Positions 1 through 11,057 of a DNA stretch of 64,000 bases are shown one piece after another (within the stretch, counting starts at the first letter, position 1; each line of letters starts with the position of its first letter). Made by a program: the position numbers and the translations under genes. Under the pieces are notes generated by a model, which made no database searches, was not told the DNA's origin, and saw only the letters and a list, made by a program, of their open reading frames with translations. Origin of the DNA: Pegoplata infirma (taxonomy: Eukaryota > Arthropoda > Insecta > Diptera > Anthomyiidae); assembly GCA_963921195.1 (NCBI GenBank), contig OY992536.1, positions 2,728,001-2,792,000 of the forward strand. The letters run 5' to 3'.

Positions 1-1061
1 AGAGATCAAAAAGAACTGTTATTTTTAGGTAAGTGTAATAGTTATAATAAATCTTTCTTCTGCAATATTATTTAGAACAATTGTTTTTGAAATAATATTT
101 CAGTTTAAAATTAATTTGATAGATGACAACTAAATCAGTGAACAAATTTCTATCGAAACTTGATTTCGAAGATATTGCAGATGGCAAGTTTTTAATATAA
201 ACCCTCGATATATTTAATATTTTTTAAGTATGTACTTGGATTCGCATAAAAGCGTTTGTTGGTTTTAGTCACGTGCCATGTGTTAGAATAAAAGTTGTTT
301 TTTATATTTTTTATGCATCAGCTGCACAAGTTAAAGGTTAATAATTTTTACTTAAGTCTCAAGAGTAAATCAATCTATCTTTATTTTCTTCTTCTTCTAA
401 GCCCCTTGAAATCACGCTATCATGTATCATTACAAAAAGTATTTACTATCAAGTGTTTGATCAAAACCTTTTAAAACTCTTTGTAAACCCTTTTGCATCC
501 TTAATACCATCGTCAACATTGTCGTCGTGTTGTGTTGTCCGCATCATTATCATTTTGTTTGATGCAGAGATTATAAACCTGCTGCTGTCGTCATAGCCGT
601 TTGTTTTTCATCCTTATTATATCTTTTTTACTGTTTGTTTACTGCTATTGACTTTTTTGTTTCTATTTCTAAAGTAAAGAGTTTATGTTGGCTTTTTACC
701 ACTTGGCATACGTTCACTTTCTCTTCTGCGATTTTTATGATTTTTTTTATTTTTGGTTTATTTGGTTTTACTATCACTAAACTATGCAAAGTTTATTTTG
801 CGTCAAGACATCTTAAGGACCTTTCATCACATACAATGTTGTTTGTTTTCCCATTTTTGCATTTAAGTTGCTAGACAGGATTAATTTACTATCCTTTTGC
901 AATGGAAATATTACTTTGACAAAAAGGGTAGAATAAAAAAAATTTACATTTTCAAGGCTGGAGTGTGGAATTGAAATAAAGTTTCTAGCACAATATCAAA
1001 CATTTTTGTAGAGAACTATATGTCATTAATAATTTCAGAATTAGACTATTCATAGTTTCAG
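1..1061. other. AT-rich DNA, no gene supported
   Basis: No coding region, RNA gene or clear repeat is visible. One 79-codon open frame (635-874, +) is rich in Phe/Leu/Ser from T-runs, has no recognisable domain and is probably chance. The 490-600 stretch is slightly richer in GTC/CAT triplets but has no array. Confidence 0.5.
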
Positions 1062-1693
1062 CATTTTAGCGTCATCAGTGTTTCGAAGAATTCTTAGAAT
1101 ACCATGGACCCACTTTTTTTTTTTTAAAAAAAACGAAAGTGGAGTTGGATAGGGCACACTCTTAGAAAGCCACCACAAGAAATTGCCCGCACTGCCTTAG
1201 AATGGAATCCGCAAGGTCACCGTGGTCCTGGCCGCCCACGCTCCACCTGGTCTAGAACAGTGAAGAAAGAGTATGAAGATCATGATATGACATGGGACGA
1301 AGTAAAACTCCTAGCAAAAAATCGTGAAAGATGGAGAGAATTCGTTGGCGCCCTAAGTTCACATTGAACGTTTTACTTATAATTTAATACTATGTATTAA
1401 AGATTAAATAAATAAAGGAATTAAAAAAAAAAAAATGGACCCACTTTGTATCGAACCGAGAAGTACTCAGTCAAATGCTCCGAAGTAGAGAGCTAATAGT
1501 CACCATAAAGAAGCGAAAAACAGCATACCTGGGCCACATTATGAGGAACCCAAAATACAAATTGTTACAAATTATCACGCGAACAAATGTTGAAGGACGG
1601 CCTAGTAGAGGAAGAAAAGAAATAACTTGTCTTAATAACATACAAGGTGGACTGGTATCCGTGATGCAGGCAACCTGTTTAGAGAGGCGATAA
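1062..1693 (+). pseudogene. Non-LTR retrotransposon ORF2 C-terminus, split by a later insertion
   Basis: This is the C-terminal tail of an endonuclease/reverse-transcriptase polyprotein. The left part (about 1062-1103) reads 'FRRILRIPW'. After a 331-bp interruption the same frame resumes (1448 onward) with 'REVLSQMLRSREL', then 'KKRKTAYLGHIMRN' and 'GRPSRGRKE', and stops at 1691-1693. The order RRxLRIPW - KKRKxxYLGHIMRN - GRxxRGR is the usual tail of insect RTE/CR1-type ORF2 proteins. Only the last hundred or so residues remain; the endonuclease and polymerase domains are absent, so the copy is 5' truncated and inactive. It is the older partner in a nested pair. The clade is uncertain; that it is a LINE tail is fairly sure. 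Confidence 0.75.
1117..1434 (+). mobile_element. 5'-truncated non-LTR retrotransposon 3' end with poly-A and 13-bp TSD
   Basis: A dead-on-arrival LINE copy inserted inside the older ORF2 relic. The frame 1131-1367 encodes about 78 residues including 'WSWIGHTLRKPP', 'GHRGPGRPRSTW' and 'WREFVGAL', the typical C-terminus of a different non-LTR ORF2 lineage, and ends at TGA 1365-1367. A short 3' UTR with AATAAA-like sequence (1408-1415) leads into poly-A at 1423-1434. The 13-bp sequence ATGGACCCACTTT occurs at 1104-1116 and again at 1435-1447, an exact target-site duplication. The intact TSD and poly-A show target-primed reverse transcription and fairly recent insertion. Only the last fragment was copied, so the element could not move itself. 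Confidence 0.85.
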
Positions 1694-1728
1694 ATCGAGA
1701 AACTTTTTAAGAGATAGTAAAAAAAAAA

Positions 1729-2738
1729 TTTTTGCGTTAGTACCTTTATTTCAATATTTATGCAAATTTAATGAAACACAGTGATGTCATTAAAATAAAT
1801 GTTTTTTTATATATAATTGTACGTGATATTTATATAAAAAAAATTAAAACTTAAAAATTTTCAGATCAAGTTCTGAACTTTTGAGATTTAAACTTAAACT
1901 TTATTTATCGAAAAACATGCCGCAATTTAATTTTTCTTTTTTTTTACATGTTTAAAAAATGGTTAAGGTGTTTATATATCTGTTCTAAAATTTTTAGAGA
2001 TGTTTTTTTGTTTTGTTTTCGAGAAAAAAAAAAAGTTGAACACTGCTCTATGCTTATATTTTATAATAATGGGGTATATTACGTGTGCGTATGAGTAATA
2101 ATAACTCTTAAGAAACATATAAAATAGAGATGTAGTCGTGAGTGAGATTTTTTTGACAATCACGCACGCTCACGAAGGAAAAGTTTTAATCACGCACGAT
2201 TTTTCGTTTTCCTCACGCTCATGCACGTTCATGTGAGTAGAAAACATTTAGTCAAGGGAACGATACTCATGTGAGCGTGAGCAAAAGGAAAGATCGCGCG
2301 TGAATAAAATATTTCCTTTGTGAGCGTGCGTGATCGTCAAAAAAATCACTCACGACCACATCTCTATTATAAATGATTATTAAGAGTAATTTTTACTCAT
2401 ACGCACACGTAATATACCCCATTAATATAAAATATAAGCATAGTGCAACGTTCAACATTTTTTCTCTCGAAAACATGACAAAAAACACCTCTGAAAATTT
2501 CAGAAAAGATAGATATTCACCTTAACTATTTTTTTTAACATGTAAAAGAAAAAGAAAATTGTATGTTTTTTGATAAATATAGTATAAGTTTTAATTTGAA
2601 AAATTCAGAAGTTCTTCTGAAAAATTTTCCATTTTTTATTTATTCAAAAATCTATAAAAACACTTTTATTTTAAAGACATCACTGTGTTTCATTTTATTG
2701 ACATAAATAATGAAATAAAGATACTTTAACAAAAACTA
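1729..2738. repeat. About 1.0-kb foldback (long inverted repeat)
   Basis: The left half reads back on the right half almost end to end. For example, 'GAAACACAGTGATGTC' in the left arm (about 1772) is the reverse complement of 'GACATCACTGTGTTTC' at about 2680. 'ATGGGGTATATTACGTG' (about 2070) pairs with its complement at about 2405. Arms are roughly 400 bp each around a GTGAGCGTGAG-rich centre. No reading frame is present. A transcript could form long double-stranded RNA. Confidence 0.8.
2125..2366. mobile_element. hAT-like MITE at the centre of the foldback
   Basis: 242 bp bounded by TAGAGATGTAGTCGTGAG and the reverse complement of TAGAGATGTGGTCGTGAG. The interior repeats CACGCACGCTCACG-type motifs and is itself palindromic. 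The eight bases outside each end (2117-2124 ATATAAAA; 2367-2374 TTATAAAT) match at 6 of 8, compatible with a decayed 8-bp duplication. Related sequence lies at 13504-13628 and 25275-25408. Non-coding. Confidence 0.55.
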
Positions 2739-4017
2739 CTGAAATTTTCAATATTTCATCATGCCTACAAAAGTATTTTTAAAAAATTTAAAATTTTATT
2801 TTCGATATTTAATAGTTCCCCAATTGTAAGTGCAAATATTTTGCAAGTGATATTCCATTAAAGCTACTATGGTTTCTCTGTGGTGGAACAGTTGGTGCGG
2901 AACGCCCCATGTGTGTGGCATACACAAACATTTCACAGTTTTCTAAAACATATGGGCTTAAAAAAAAACAAGTTTTCCACATTTTAGTAAAATGCAAGTC
3001 TTTTTAAAAAAAACACAATAAGGAGAGTACAATTATTATTTGAAATAAGACAAAGTTAAAGAAAGTTCAGATTTTTGACACTTAAATGTATGAAAACTGA
3101 CAGGAAAGCTAGAAAAAGAAAAATAAACTAACAAAATATATCGCATGAATATGTATTTATGAACTCATTCATGAGAATTTTGTATATTATTGTAGTTCAA
3201 TATTTGTTTTAAAATAATGTGCAATTTGCTTTTTTTGCAATGAATATTAAAAAAAAAATAAAATATGAAAAAGGAAATTGAAAACTATAAATAAACTTAA
3301 AAAAAATAAAATTAATATTTATTTAGATTTTTTAGCAAAAGCTAATAAAACATCCTGGTGTCCGTGCAATGCCAACATAGATGCATTTGTTTATTTAGCT
3401 ATTGAGATGCAAATATCAAAAGTTAATGATATTTTTTGGTTTGTCGTTTTTATTTTTTAGTGAAATTCTTTGCAAACAATAAACAAAATTTCATAAACAC
3501 ATTTCTCACATTTGTGTGAATTCATAGAATTTATTATTTTTCAGTTATTTTGTTGTTTTTCGTTTTTGAAAATTTCATATTCCTGTATTTTTGCAATTTT
3601 TTTTATATGTAGATGTATCTCCAATAACCATGCACCCACTCACTCTCTGTATGAATAGAGATTAATTAAAATAACATACAAAAATAAATAAAAATTTATT
3701 TTCAAAAAAAAGATGCATACAGTACTATTCGCTTAAAGGATACACGGTTTATATGAACCACTTTATACAGCATTTTAGTATCAATTTTACAGAGTTCTCA
3801 ACTTGAGGTTAGAGTTAGTTCGGTCGAGGAGTGAAGACTTAAAATTTAAGAAAAAAGAAAATTTTATCAAAAAATTTAGAAAATAATATTGAAATGTAAT
3901 TTTTTTTTGGCAAATAATTGGCTCTCCAACAAATTTTAACTTGAAAATACTAGCTGATCGTGTTTTCGAGTTATTTCAAAAATCGAATTTTCAATTAATA
4001 CCTTCTCTTGGTAATAC
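2739..4017. other. AT-rich DNA, nothing recognised
   Basis: No gene, RNA gene or repeat with another copy in the window was recognised. Short open frames here are not supported. Confidence 0.45.
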
Positions 4018-4939
4018 TACACTTAAAATAATTCCTCTGTTAAATACTCTGTAAAATGACTGTAATCTCAATTCGACAGATATTTGACAAAGTTATCTGC
4101 CGAAATACAGATTTTAAGAAAATACTTTGTATTTTCTTGTGACCGAAAAACAAAATTTTATCTGTAATTTTACTTTTTTCTTTTTACTATTGCTCTGTAA
4201 TACGGTTTTTAAATTAAAATTTCTTGAAAAAAATTCAAAGTATTTCAACCCCTCTTTAAAAAGCGTCTTGAATTATAATAAAAGATGCTAAATTTTACGA
4301 GGTGTAGTGCAAAATTGAAGGCACTCGTAATTTTCACAAAAATAAAAGTAAATTTACAATTTGGAAGCATTAAAGCGGGCAAATTTACACGATGGCATTT
4401 CCCAATTGTCAACAAATCTTGCACATTACGGAAGGAGAAATTCATCAGGAATTAAATAGTGACCATTGTGTAAAAGCCATATCAAGCGCATTAAAAAGAT
4501 ATATAAGAAAGTCAAGGCATTCTTCAACGATTTCCCTTTAATTTTAAAAAAGTGTTTACCGGAATGACCCCGCTCAAATGTGGAACTGAAAATGAGAAGT
4601 TTATGAAAAAAAAACCGTGAGAACACCCAGCGATTTTATAATTAATTTTTACAAAGTTAAGCATTCGCGTGCGAAACATTTAAGCGGGCGCATTTAAATG
4701 ATAGCATGCCTTTATTTTGTGTCAAGTTATTACTATCCATGCTTCTTGGTAAAATTCTGGTCGCTTTCATCAACATTTTACAGATAATTCTGCAAATCAA
4801 CAGTTTTTTTTATCAAAATCGTTTTACAGAGTTTTCTTCGTAAAATAACAAAAAATCTTGCTGGTTGGAAATCTATGGTATTTTCTGCTGGCTTAGCAGA
4901 GTATCTCTGTATTTTAACAGAGTGATTATTTTGAGTGTA
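4018..4939. mobile_element. Non-autonomous DNA element, TACACT(T/C)AAAATAAT ends
   Basis: The left end TACACTTAAAATAATTCC (4018) and the reverse complement of the right end, TACACTCAAAATAATCAC (4939), form terminal inverted repeats that continue into CTCTGTTAAA on both sides. The interior has repeated CTGTAAAA, TCTGC and CAGAG motifs but no coding frame. The ends belong to the CACTCAAAA class seen repeatedly in this window. Target duplication is not clear here. Confidence 0.6.
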
Positions 4940-6302
4940 CCTGTTGATAAAAAAACATAAAAATACTTTTTCTAGCAAATATCAAATAACACCGTCCGAC
5001 AAAAATTAAAAAAAGTCATATATGGTTTTGAATTGAGAAAAGTGTGAAAGAAAAATTTTAATTTTTCTAAAAATTTAGACATCCTGGTTTGTTTCTTACT
5101 AGTTTCATATTATCCAGTTATAATAATCTTCAGAAAAACTTTTAATGTCAAATTTATTTAGTTAATAGTCAATAAAACTCTATATGTGAAAATTATTTAC
5201 AGATCGCAGCCGACAAGAATTGAACTCATCATCATCTGTAATACTTTGCTATTAACTGCTTGTAACGTACAATCACTCTAGACCGATACGCCAAGTAGGC
5301 TGTTAAGCAAGTATCAACTAAATCTGATTTTTTCAATTCGAGTGTAGTTGTTGCTGTTTTTTCTCACAGAAGATTTGTTATTGTAATGTGTAAACAAATT
5401 TTTATTTTTAGTAATCATTATTCTTCTTCCTCTCCTTCATCAATTCTGATCTAAGTACTTATTTTTGCAAACATTGCCAGACATGGTCGTTAAACATGAA
5501 ATGGATAATATACGTTTAAAACTAGAGACTAATGGCACAGTATATACAGTACCGAAACTCTTTTTTTAGGTTTATTTGAGTCATTCTGTCACTAATATTA
5601 TCACATTTTGTTTTATTTGTATTGGTAAATTTCGATACAGGATGTAATAGTAATTTTGGTGTTCACTTAACAAATTTAATAAAATGAGCATTATTATGCA
5701 TCAAACAACCATTTTATATTAATTTCTCGTATTAAATAACGTGCATAATTGTTAAAAATATATAAAATTTATTTATTTGTATAAAAATTATGAAAAAAAA
5801 AATTTAACAATTTGATTACTTACAAAACACCCATTATAATAATTGTCGATTAGAAAATTTTTTATAGCATACTGTTTTGGGTGTTACATCGAAATGTCAT
5901 AATTTTTATGAAACTAACCACGAAACGTCATAATTTTAAAATCACCACATTCAAATTTGACGGTTAACTTTTAATTTTCTAAATATTTACATTATAAAAA
6001 TTAAAAAAAAAAAATAGAAAATAGAAAACTATCTTTTAGAAAGGTAAATTTGCATTCAAACTTTAATATATGCCTATAAAAATTTGAATTAAATACCTTT
6101 TTAGATGAACATACATATATTAATCATCACCAATAGCTATTGGGGGAAGGTCAACAATATTAAAATTGGAAGCAGTGTGTGTCTCTCAAATATTCAACAA
6201 AATTTCATTAATCATACAAAACTGACAATATTCTTTTGAGAAAAATCTATTCTTCTTCATCTTATTTCTCCAGAAATAATCTACAACGGATTTTTGCAAA
6301 AT
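4940..6302. other. AT-rich DNA with one small hairpin
   Basis: No gene recognised. At about 5823-5885 ACAAAACACCCA and TGTTTTGGGTGT form the ends of a roughly 60-bp imperfect stem-loop. CGAAAYGTCATAATTTT occurs twice just after it (5890-5935). The rest shows nothing. Confidence 0.4.
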
Positions 6303-7950
6303 AGAAGACTTTTTCTTTAAAAAAATTTCTTAGATTCTAAAACTTTTTCTTTAGGAAAACTGTCTCAGAATCTGACACACTTTTTATACAGAAACTGTCT
6401 CAGAATCTCAGAGTTTTACAATAGAAACATATATCAGAATCTAAGATTTTTTCTATAGGAAAAACCTCTCAGAATCTGAGACTTCTCTGTAGGAAAAATG
6501 TGTCGAAAATGTGAGACTTTCCCTGTAGGAAAAATGTCTCAGAAACTGAGACTTTTTCTGTAGGAAAACTGTCTCATAATCGCAGAATTTTTCTGTAGGA
6601 AAAATGTTCTAGAATCTGAGACTTTTTCTATAAGAAAAATGTCTCAGAATCTGAGACTTTTTCTATTGGAAAAATGTCTCAGAATCTGAGACTTTTTCTA
6701 TTGGAAAAATGTCTCAGAATCTGAGACTTTTTCTATTGGAAAAATGTCTCAGAATCTGAGACTTTTTCTATAGGAAAAATGTCTCAGAATCTGAGACTTT
6801 TTCTATAGGAAAAATGTCTCAGAATCTGAGACTTTTTCTACAGGAAAAATGTCTCAGAATCTGAGACTTTTTCTATAGGAAAAATGTCTCAGAATCTGAG
6901 ACTTTTTCTATAGGAAAAATGTCTCAGAATCTGAGACTTTTTCTATAGGAAAAATGTCTCAGAATCTGAGACTTTTTCTATAGGAAAAATGTCTCAGAAT
7001 CTGAGACTTTTTCTATAGGAAAAATGTCTCAGAATCTGAGACTTTTTCTATAGGAAAAATGTCTCAGAATCTGAGACTTTTTCTATAGGAAAAATGTCTC
7101 AGAATCTGAGACTTTTTCTATAGGAAAAATGTCTCAGAATCTGAGACTTTTTCTATAGGAAAAATGTCTCAGAATCTGAGACTTTTTCTATAGGAAAAAT
7201 GTCTCAGAATCTGAGACTTTTTCTATAGGAAAAATGTCTCAGAATCTGAGACTTTTTCTATAGGAAAAATGTCTCAGAATCTGAGACTTTTTCTATAGGA
7301 AAAATGTCTCAGAATCTGAGACTTTTTCTATAGGAAAAATGTCTCAGAATCTGAGACTTTTTCTATAGGAAAAATGTCTCAGAATCTGAGACTTTTTCTA
7401 TAGGAAAAATGTCTCAGAATCTGAGACTTTTTCTATAGGAAAAATGTCTCAGAATCTGAGACTTTTTCTATAGGAAAAATGTCTCAGAATCTGAGACTTT
7501 TTCTATAGGAAAAATGTCTCAGAATCTGAGACTTTTTCTATAGGAAAAATGTCTCAGAATCTGAGACTTTTTCTATAGGAAAAATGTCTCAGAATCTGAG
7601 ACTTTTTCTATAGGAAAAATGTCTCAGAATCTGAGACTTTTTCTATAGGAAAAATGTCTCAGAATCTGAGACTTTTTCTATAGGAAAAATGTCTCAGAAT
7701 CTGAGACTTTTTCTATAGGAAAAATGTCTCAGAATCTGAGACTTTTTCTATAGGAAAAATGTCTCAGAATCTGAGACTTTTTCTATAGGAAAAATGTCTC
7801 AGAATCTGAGACTTTTTCTATAGGAAAAATGTCCCAGAATCTGGGACATTTTCTGTAGGAAAAATGTCCCAGAATCTGATACTTTTCTATAAGAAAAATG
7901 TGTGAATCTGAGACTTTCTTTAAAAAAAAGTCTCAGAATCTCTAACCACC
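6303..7950. repeat. 35-bp satellite array, about 45 units, homogeneous core
   Basis: Tandem array of a 35-bp unit made of GTCTCAGAATCTGAGAC plus TTTTTCTATAGGAAAAAT. The core (about 6745-7825) is almost invariant, while both edges (6303-6600 and 7830-7950) carry many changes, the pattern expected from unequal exchange. Each unit contains two palindromes: GTCTCAGA/TCTGAGAC around one base, and TTTTTC/GGAAAAA around TATA. A run of neighbouring units at about 6660-6745 shares CTATTGG in place of CTATAGG. There is no unique spacer, so this is not a CRISPR array. Two other loci of the family lie at 50280-52215 and 59791-60940. Confidence 0.95.
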
Positions 7951-8870
7951 TTTAAAAAAAATATCTGAGCATCTTAAATTTGTATATTACTTGAATCATT
8001 AAAAAATCAACTAATAAAAAAAATATTGCATTATTTATTTTTATTAAAAACACATTTAATGCATTTACTTTATTTAACAAAAGGAGTAAAAAAAGGAGTA
8101 AAAGGATCAACCGGGCAAAAAAAGTCTGCTTATTCGGAGCTCTCCTCCTATTAAAAACTCTTTGAGTTATTTCCGTTTTCTCTACCAAATTTGCACCATT
8201 TTTTATAGCCACATGGTTTCTAATGTTCAGCAGTTCTAAATTCTTATTTTGGTATTTGCTTTTTTTAATTTTATAAAAATAGTAAAAAGTTTTAAATAAG
8301 AAAACAAAAAAATATACACAATAAAAATAAATAAAAAAAGACAACTGTCTTTAAAATTCAAATTTCTGACAAATTTGTTGAATTCACACATTTCCTATAC
8401 GTGTGAGCTAATTGAGGTGAATAAAAAAGGGGGAAAATTCACCATTAAGAGTTTCGCTACTGTATATACTGTGCTAATGGTGTTTTCTTTTCTGAAAAAA
8501 AATGTTTGCCATTTTAGGGTACACATTTTTAAAATGTTTAACTCACACCTTCAAAAATTTGCATTTTATTTGACTGGAATAGAACACAATATACAGCAAT
8601 ACTCTGCCCTGTATTTTTTTAACAGCTGTTTTGGGAAAACAACACAGAAAAAGTCAGCTGTTGTATAAGGCAATTTCAACCCCGTGATTTTTTACGGGGT
8701 AAAAAGTGCAACTTTTTTGCACTTTATAGGGCAGACATTTTTAGAAAAGAACACGATATTCTTTATAAGGGTTGGCATTTTTTTAGAAAAGAACACAAAA
8801 ACATAATTTTTGGGGCGAAATGCAAAAAAAAGGCACATTTTTTGCCAGAAAAGAAAACACCATAAATGTA
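7951..8870. other. AT-rich DNA with scattered short inverted repeats
   Basis: No gene supported. TGGTGTTTTCTTTTCTG at about 8478 is repeated inverted at about 8845, AACAGCTG/CAGCTGTT flank 8620-8665, and CCCCGTGATTTTTTACGGGG (about 8681-8700) is a small hairpin. TTAGAAAAGAACAC is present twice (8738, 8773). The open frames at 7952-8344 (-) and 8375-8668 (+) show no domain. This may be a decayed MITE. Confidence 0.4.
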
Positions 8871-9332
8871 GTAAAACTGCATTTATTTCGTTTCGTGATC
8901 CTGTTACCTTTTAAAAAGACTTTTTAAGTTATAAAGGATTATATTTTATAAAATATTTTTTTTATATTTGTACTTGTCCTAAGATGCCAAATGAAAGAGG
9001 AGGATCTCCCCTAATTTTTCTATTTTAGTATTTTTACATATCAGAAAAAAGGAGGTAAGTTACGTTCTTTCAAAACTTTATTCTTCAATATCATTCAAAA
9101 TTTTAAACAAAATATTTTGATAAAATTTTCAAAGGAATTTATTCACATCCTTTTATCCTGATATGGTAAAATTAAAAAAAATGGAAAAATTAGGCAAGAT
9201 CCTCCTCTTTCATTTGCCGTCAACAGTGGCAAATATTTCAGAAATATTTTACAAAATGTATTCTTTAAAACTTTAAAGTCCTTTTAAAAGGAAGCAGGAT
9301 CACGAAATAAAAAACTGTAAATGCATTTTTAC
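8871..9332. repeat. 462-bp foldback element
   Basis: The left arm beginning GTAAAACTGCATTTATTTCG pairs with the right end (reverse complement GTAAAAATGCATTTACAG...TTTATTTCG). TTTCGTGATCCTG (8900) pairs with CAGGATCACGAAA (9296), and GAAAGAGGAGGATCT (8993) pairs with AGATCCTCCTCTTTC (9199). The stem covers nearly the whole length with a small loop near 9090. Non-coding; no target duplication identified. Confidence 0.8.
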
Positions 9333-9930
9333 TCCATTTGAGCTCTACTTTCAGACGTATATCATCCGTTTTAATATTGGCTGTCGAACGGTGTAATCAA
9401 TTTAACGAAATTGCCTACTGAAGACGTAGAAGTACCTACAGAAACCATGGTCTGGGGTAGATTAACATTTAATTTAATCTTTAGAAGACATAATTTTATT
9501 TTTCAATCAAAAACACAAGCAACAAATGAAAATACATTTGGCTTACGCCGAAAAAATATTATAAATAGAAAAAAAATTTGAAAGGGTGAAGTATTTTTGA
9601 GATTTTTCTGAAAAATTTTATACACTCAAAAAAATAACTTAAGTAGTCAAAATATTAGTAAAAGGTGTTGTAATTTACTTCAACCAAACTTTAGCAAAAA
9701 AAATTGTAAAAATTTAACTTTTACAGATTTTTTTGGAAATTTACTATTGGTAAAATACAAATATTTTTTGGTACTTTTACTATATTTTCTTGCTAGTTTT
9801 TTTTTATTTTACTATAATTTTAGCAAAAATATTAGTATTTCCTTAAAGAAATGGTAATACTTTTTATTTTTTTTGGTTTTTAGAAAAAAAAAATTGTTTA
9901 AAATATGATGCAACACCATAGCAAAGTAGC

Positions 9931-10000
9931 CATCCATCAACTGAAATAATGGTTGATGGTGCTATTAGTTTGAACGTGGCGCTCAAAAATAGGCTACACA
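9931..10000 (+). pseudogene. Histone H1-like fragment, copy 1
   Basis: Codons from 9931 read HPSTEIMVDGAISL, then a loss of about four bases breaks the frame before a CGTGGCGCTCAAAAAxAGGCTA tail. This resembles the start of the linker-histone globular domain in flies, where the pattern HPPTxxMVxAxIxxLKERGG is typical. There is no start codon, promoter or continuation into the winged helix, so this is a relic inside a mobile element. The H1 assignment is an inference from a short motif supported by the longer second copy. Confidence 0.5.
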
Positions 10001-10421
10001 ATTTTTAGTATTTTTTACCATATTTTTTGCTAATTTTACCATTTTTTTGCTAATTTTATATGAAATTTTTTTAAATTTGCCACCTTAATTGTTAATAAAA
10101 AGTTGATAATTTAGAAAAATTAATTTTTTTAAATTTTAACACATACTTAAATATCTATTCTTCAATATCCAAAAGTTTTTTTTATTATTTTTTAAAATAC
10201 ATGTGAAAAAAATTAAAAATTCGAAAAAAAAATTGTTAATTTTTTACAAATTTTACGTGAAATTGTAAGAAATTTCTTGTGTAGACTACTACGCAATTCT
10301 CATTTGTTCTACTTAAGCTAAAAAAAATTAAGCAAAAAAATAAAAAAAGTGAAGTGTTGTTCTTTAAATTTTTTGTTTAAAGTGTTTAAGTGCAAAAAAA
10401 AAAAAAATCATTTTGGATTTT

Positions 10422-10575
10422 GATGTTGTTGGAAGTCGAGTTACTGCAACTACAGCTGATGTGAAGAAGGCGCAAGAAGATGCCATCAAGCCGAAGAAAC
10501 CATCCAACAACTGAAATAATTGTTGATGCTGCTATTACATTTAAAGAACGTGGTGCCCAAAACCAGGCTAAATTT
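10422..10575 (+). pseudogene. Histone H1-like fragment, copy 2 (N-terminal tail plus start of globular domain)
   Basis: From 10422 the frame reads DVVGSRVTATTADVKKAQ and on to a Lys/Ala/Pro-rich 'KPKK'. One extra base shifts the frame, and from 10501 the sequence reads HPTTEIIVDAAITFKERG. A basic Ala/Lys tail followed by HPxT...V.AAI..xKERG is the layout of linker histone H1, which compacts nucleosomal DNA. Only about 50 residues survive, with a frameshift and no DNA-binding helix 3, so it is non-functional. It sits 570 bp from copy 1 in the same element. An alternative is a chance Lys-rich frame, but two independent copies of the HPxTEIxVDxAI motif argue against that. Confidence 0.55.
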
Positions 10576-11057
10576 TTTTTAGTATATTCACCAAATTTTA
10601 AATCAACTATTAATCAGAGAAAAAAAAATTACTAAATAAAACAGTTTTTTTTACCAAATTACAATTTTTTTATCTATTTCAATTTTACCATTTTTTTGGT
10701 AATTTTACCATATTTTTTGATAATTTTACAAGGTTGATTTTTTACAAAAATAAAATGGTATTCTTGTAATTTTACCATTCTTTTTCCTAATTTTTTGATT
10801 AGCAAAATGGTTTTGCTAATATTACCAAAATTTTTGCAACGTCCAAAACTACAGTTTTTTTTGCTAATTTTAACCATTTTTTTTTGCTAGTTTTACAATA
10901 TTTTTTTTTTGAGTGTAGGTTGCACATGTCGAATCTTTTCAAAAACTCAGGTTTATCGACCGTTTTTTGAATTTCATTCATAAAATTATCAATAACCACA
11001 ATTTTCTTAACTAATGCTATAAGAATTTGAAAGAATAACAACCAAACTTTATTTTTA

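Larger units (their letters stand above)
9623..10915. mobile_element. TA-flanked CACTCAAAA-class element carrying H1-like fragments
   Basis: 1293 bp with ends CACTCAAAAAAATAA and TTTTTTTTTTGAGTG, flanked by TA on both sides (9621-9622, 10916-10917), as expected of a Tc1/mariner-type insertion. The interior is partly a dimer with about 570-bp period: each half has a histone H1-like segment followed by TTTTACCATTTTTTTGCTAATTTTACC-type low-complexity sequence. No transposase remains. Confidence 0.6.

Noticed and set aside
635..874. 79-codon open frame as a gene
   Set aside because: Hydrophobic residues come from T-runs; there is no domain, no supporting signals, and splice context cannot be judged.
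6303..7950. Regular 35-bp repeats resembling a CRISPR array
   Set aside because: Units abut with no unique spacers, no cas genes are present, and all other features are those of an insect genome.
7952..8344. 130-codon minus-strand frame
   Set aside because: Extremely Phe/Lys/Leu-biased from A/T runs; starts and ends in repeat-flanking low-complexity DNA.
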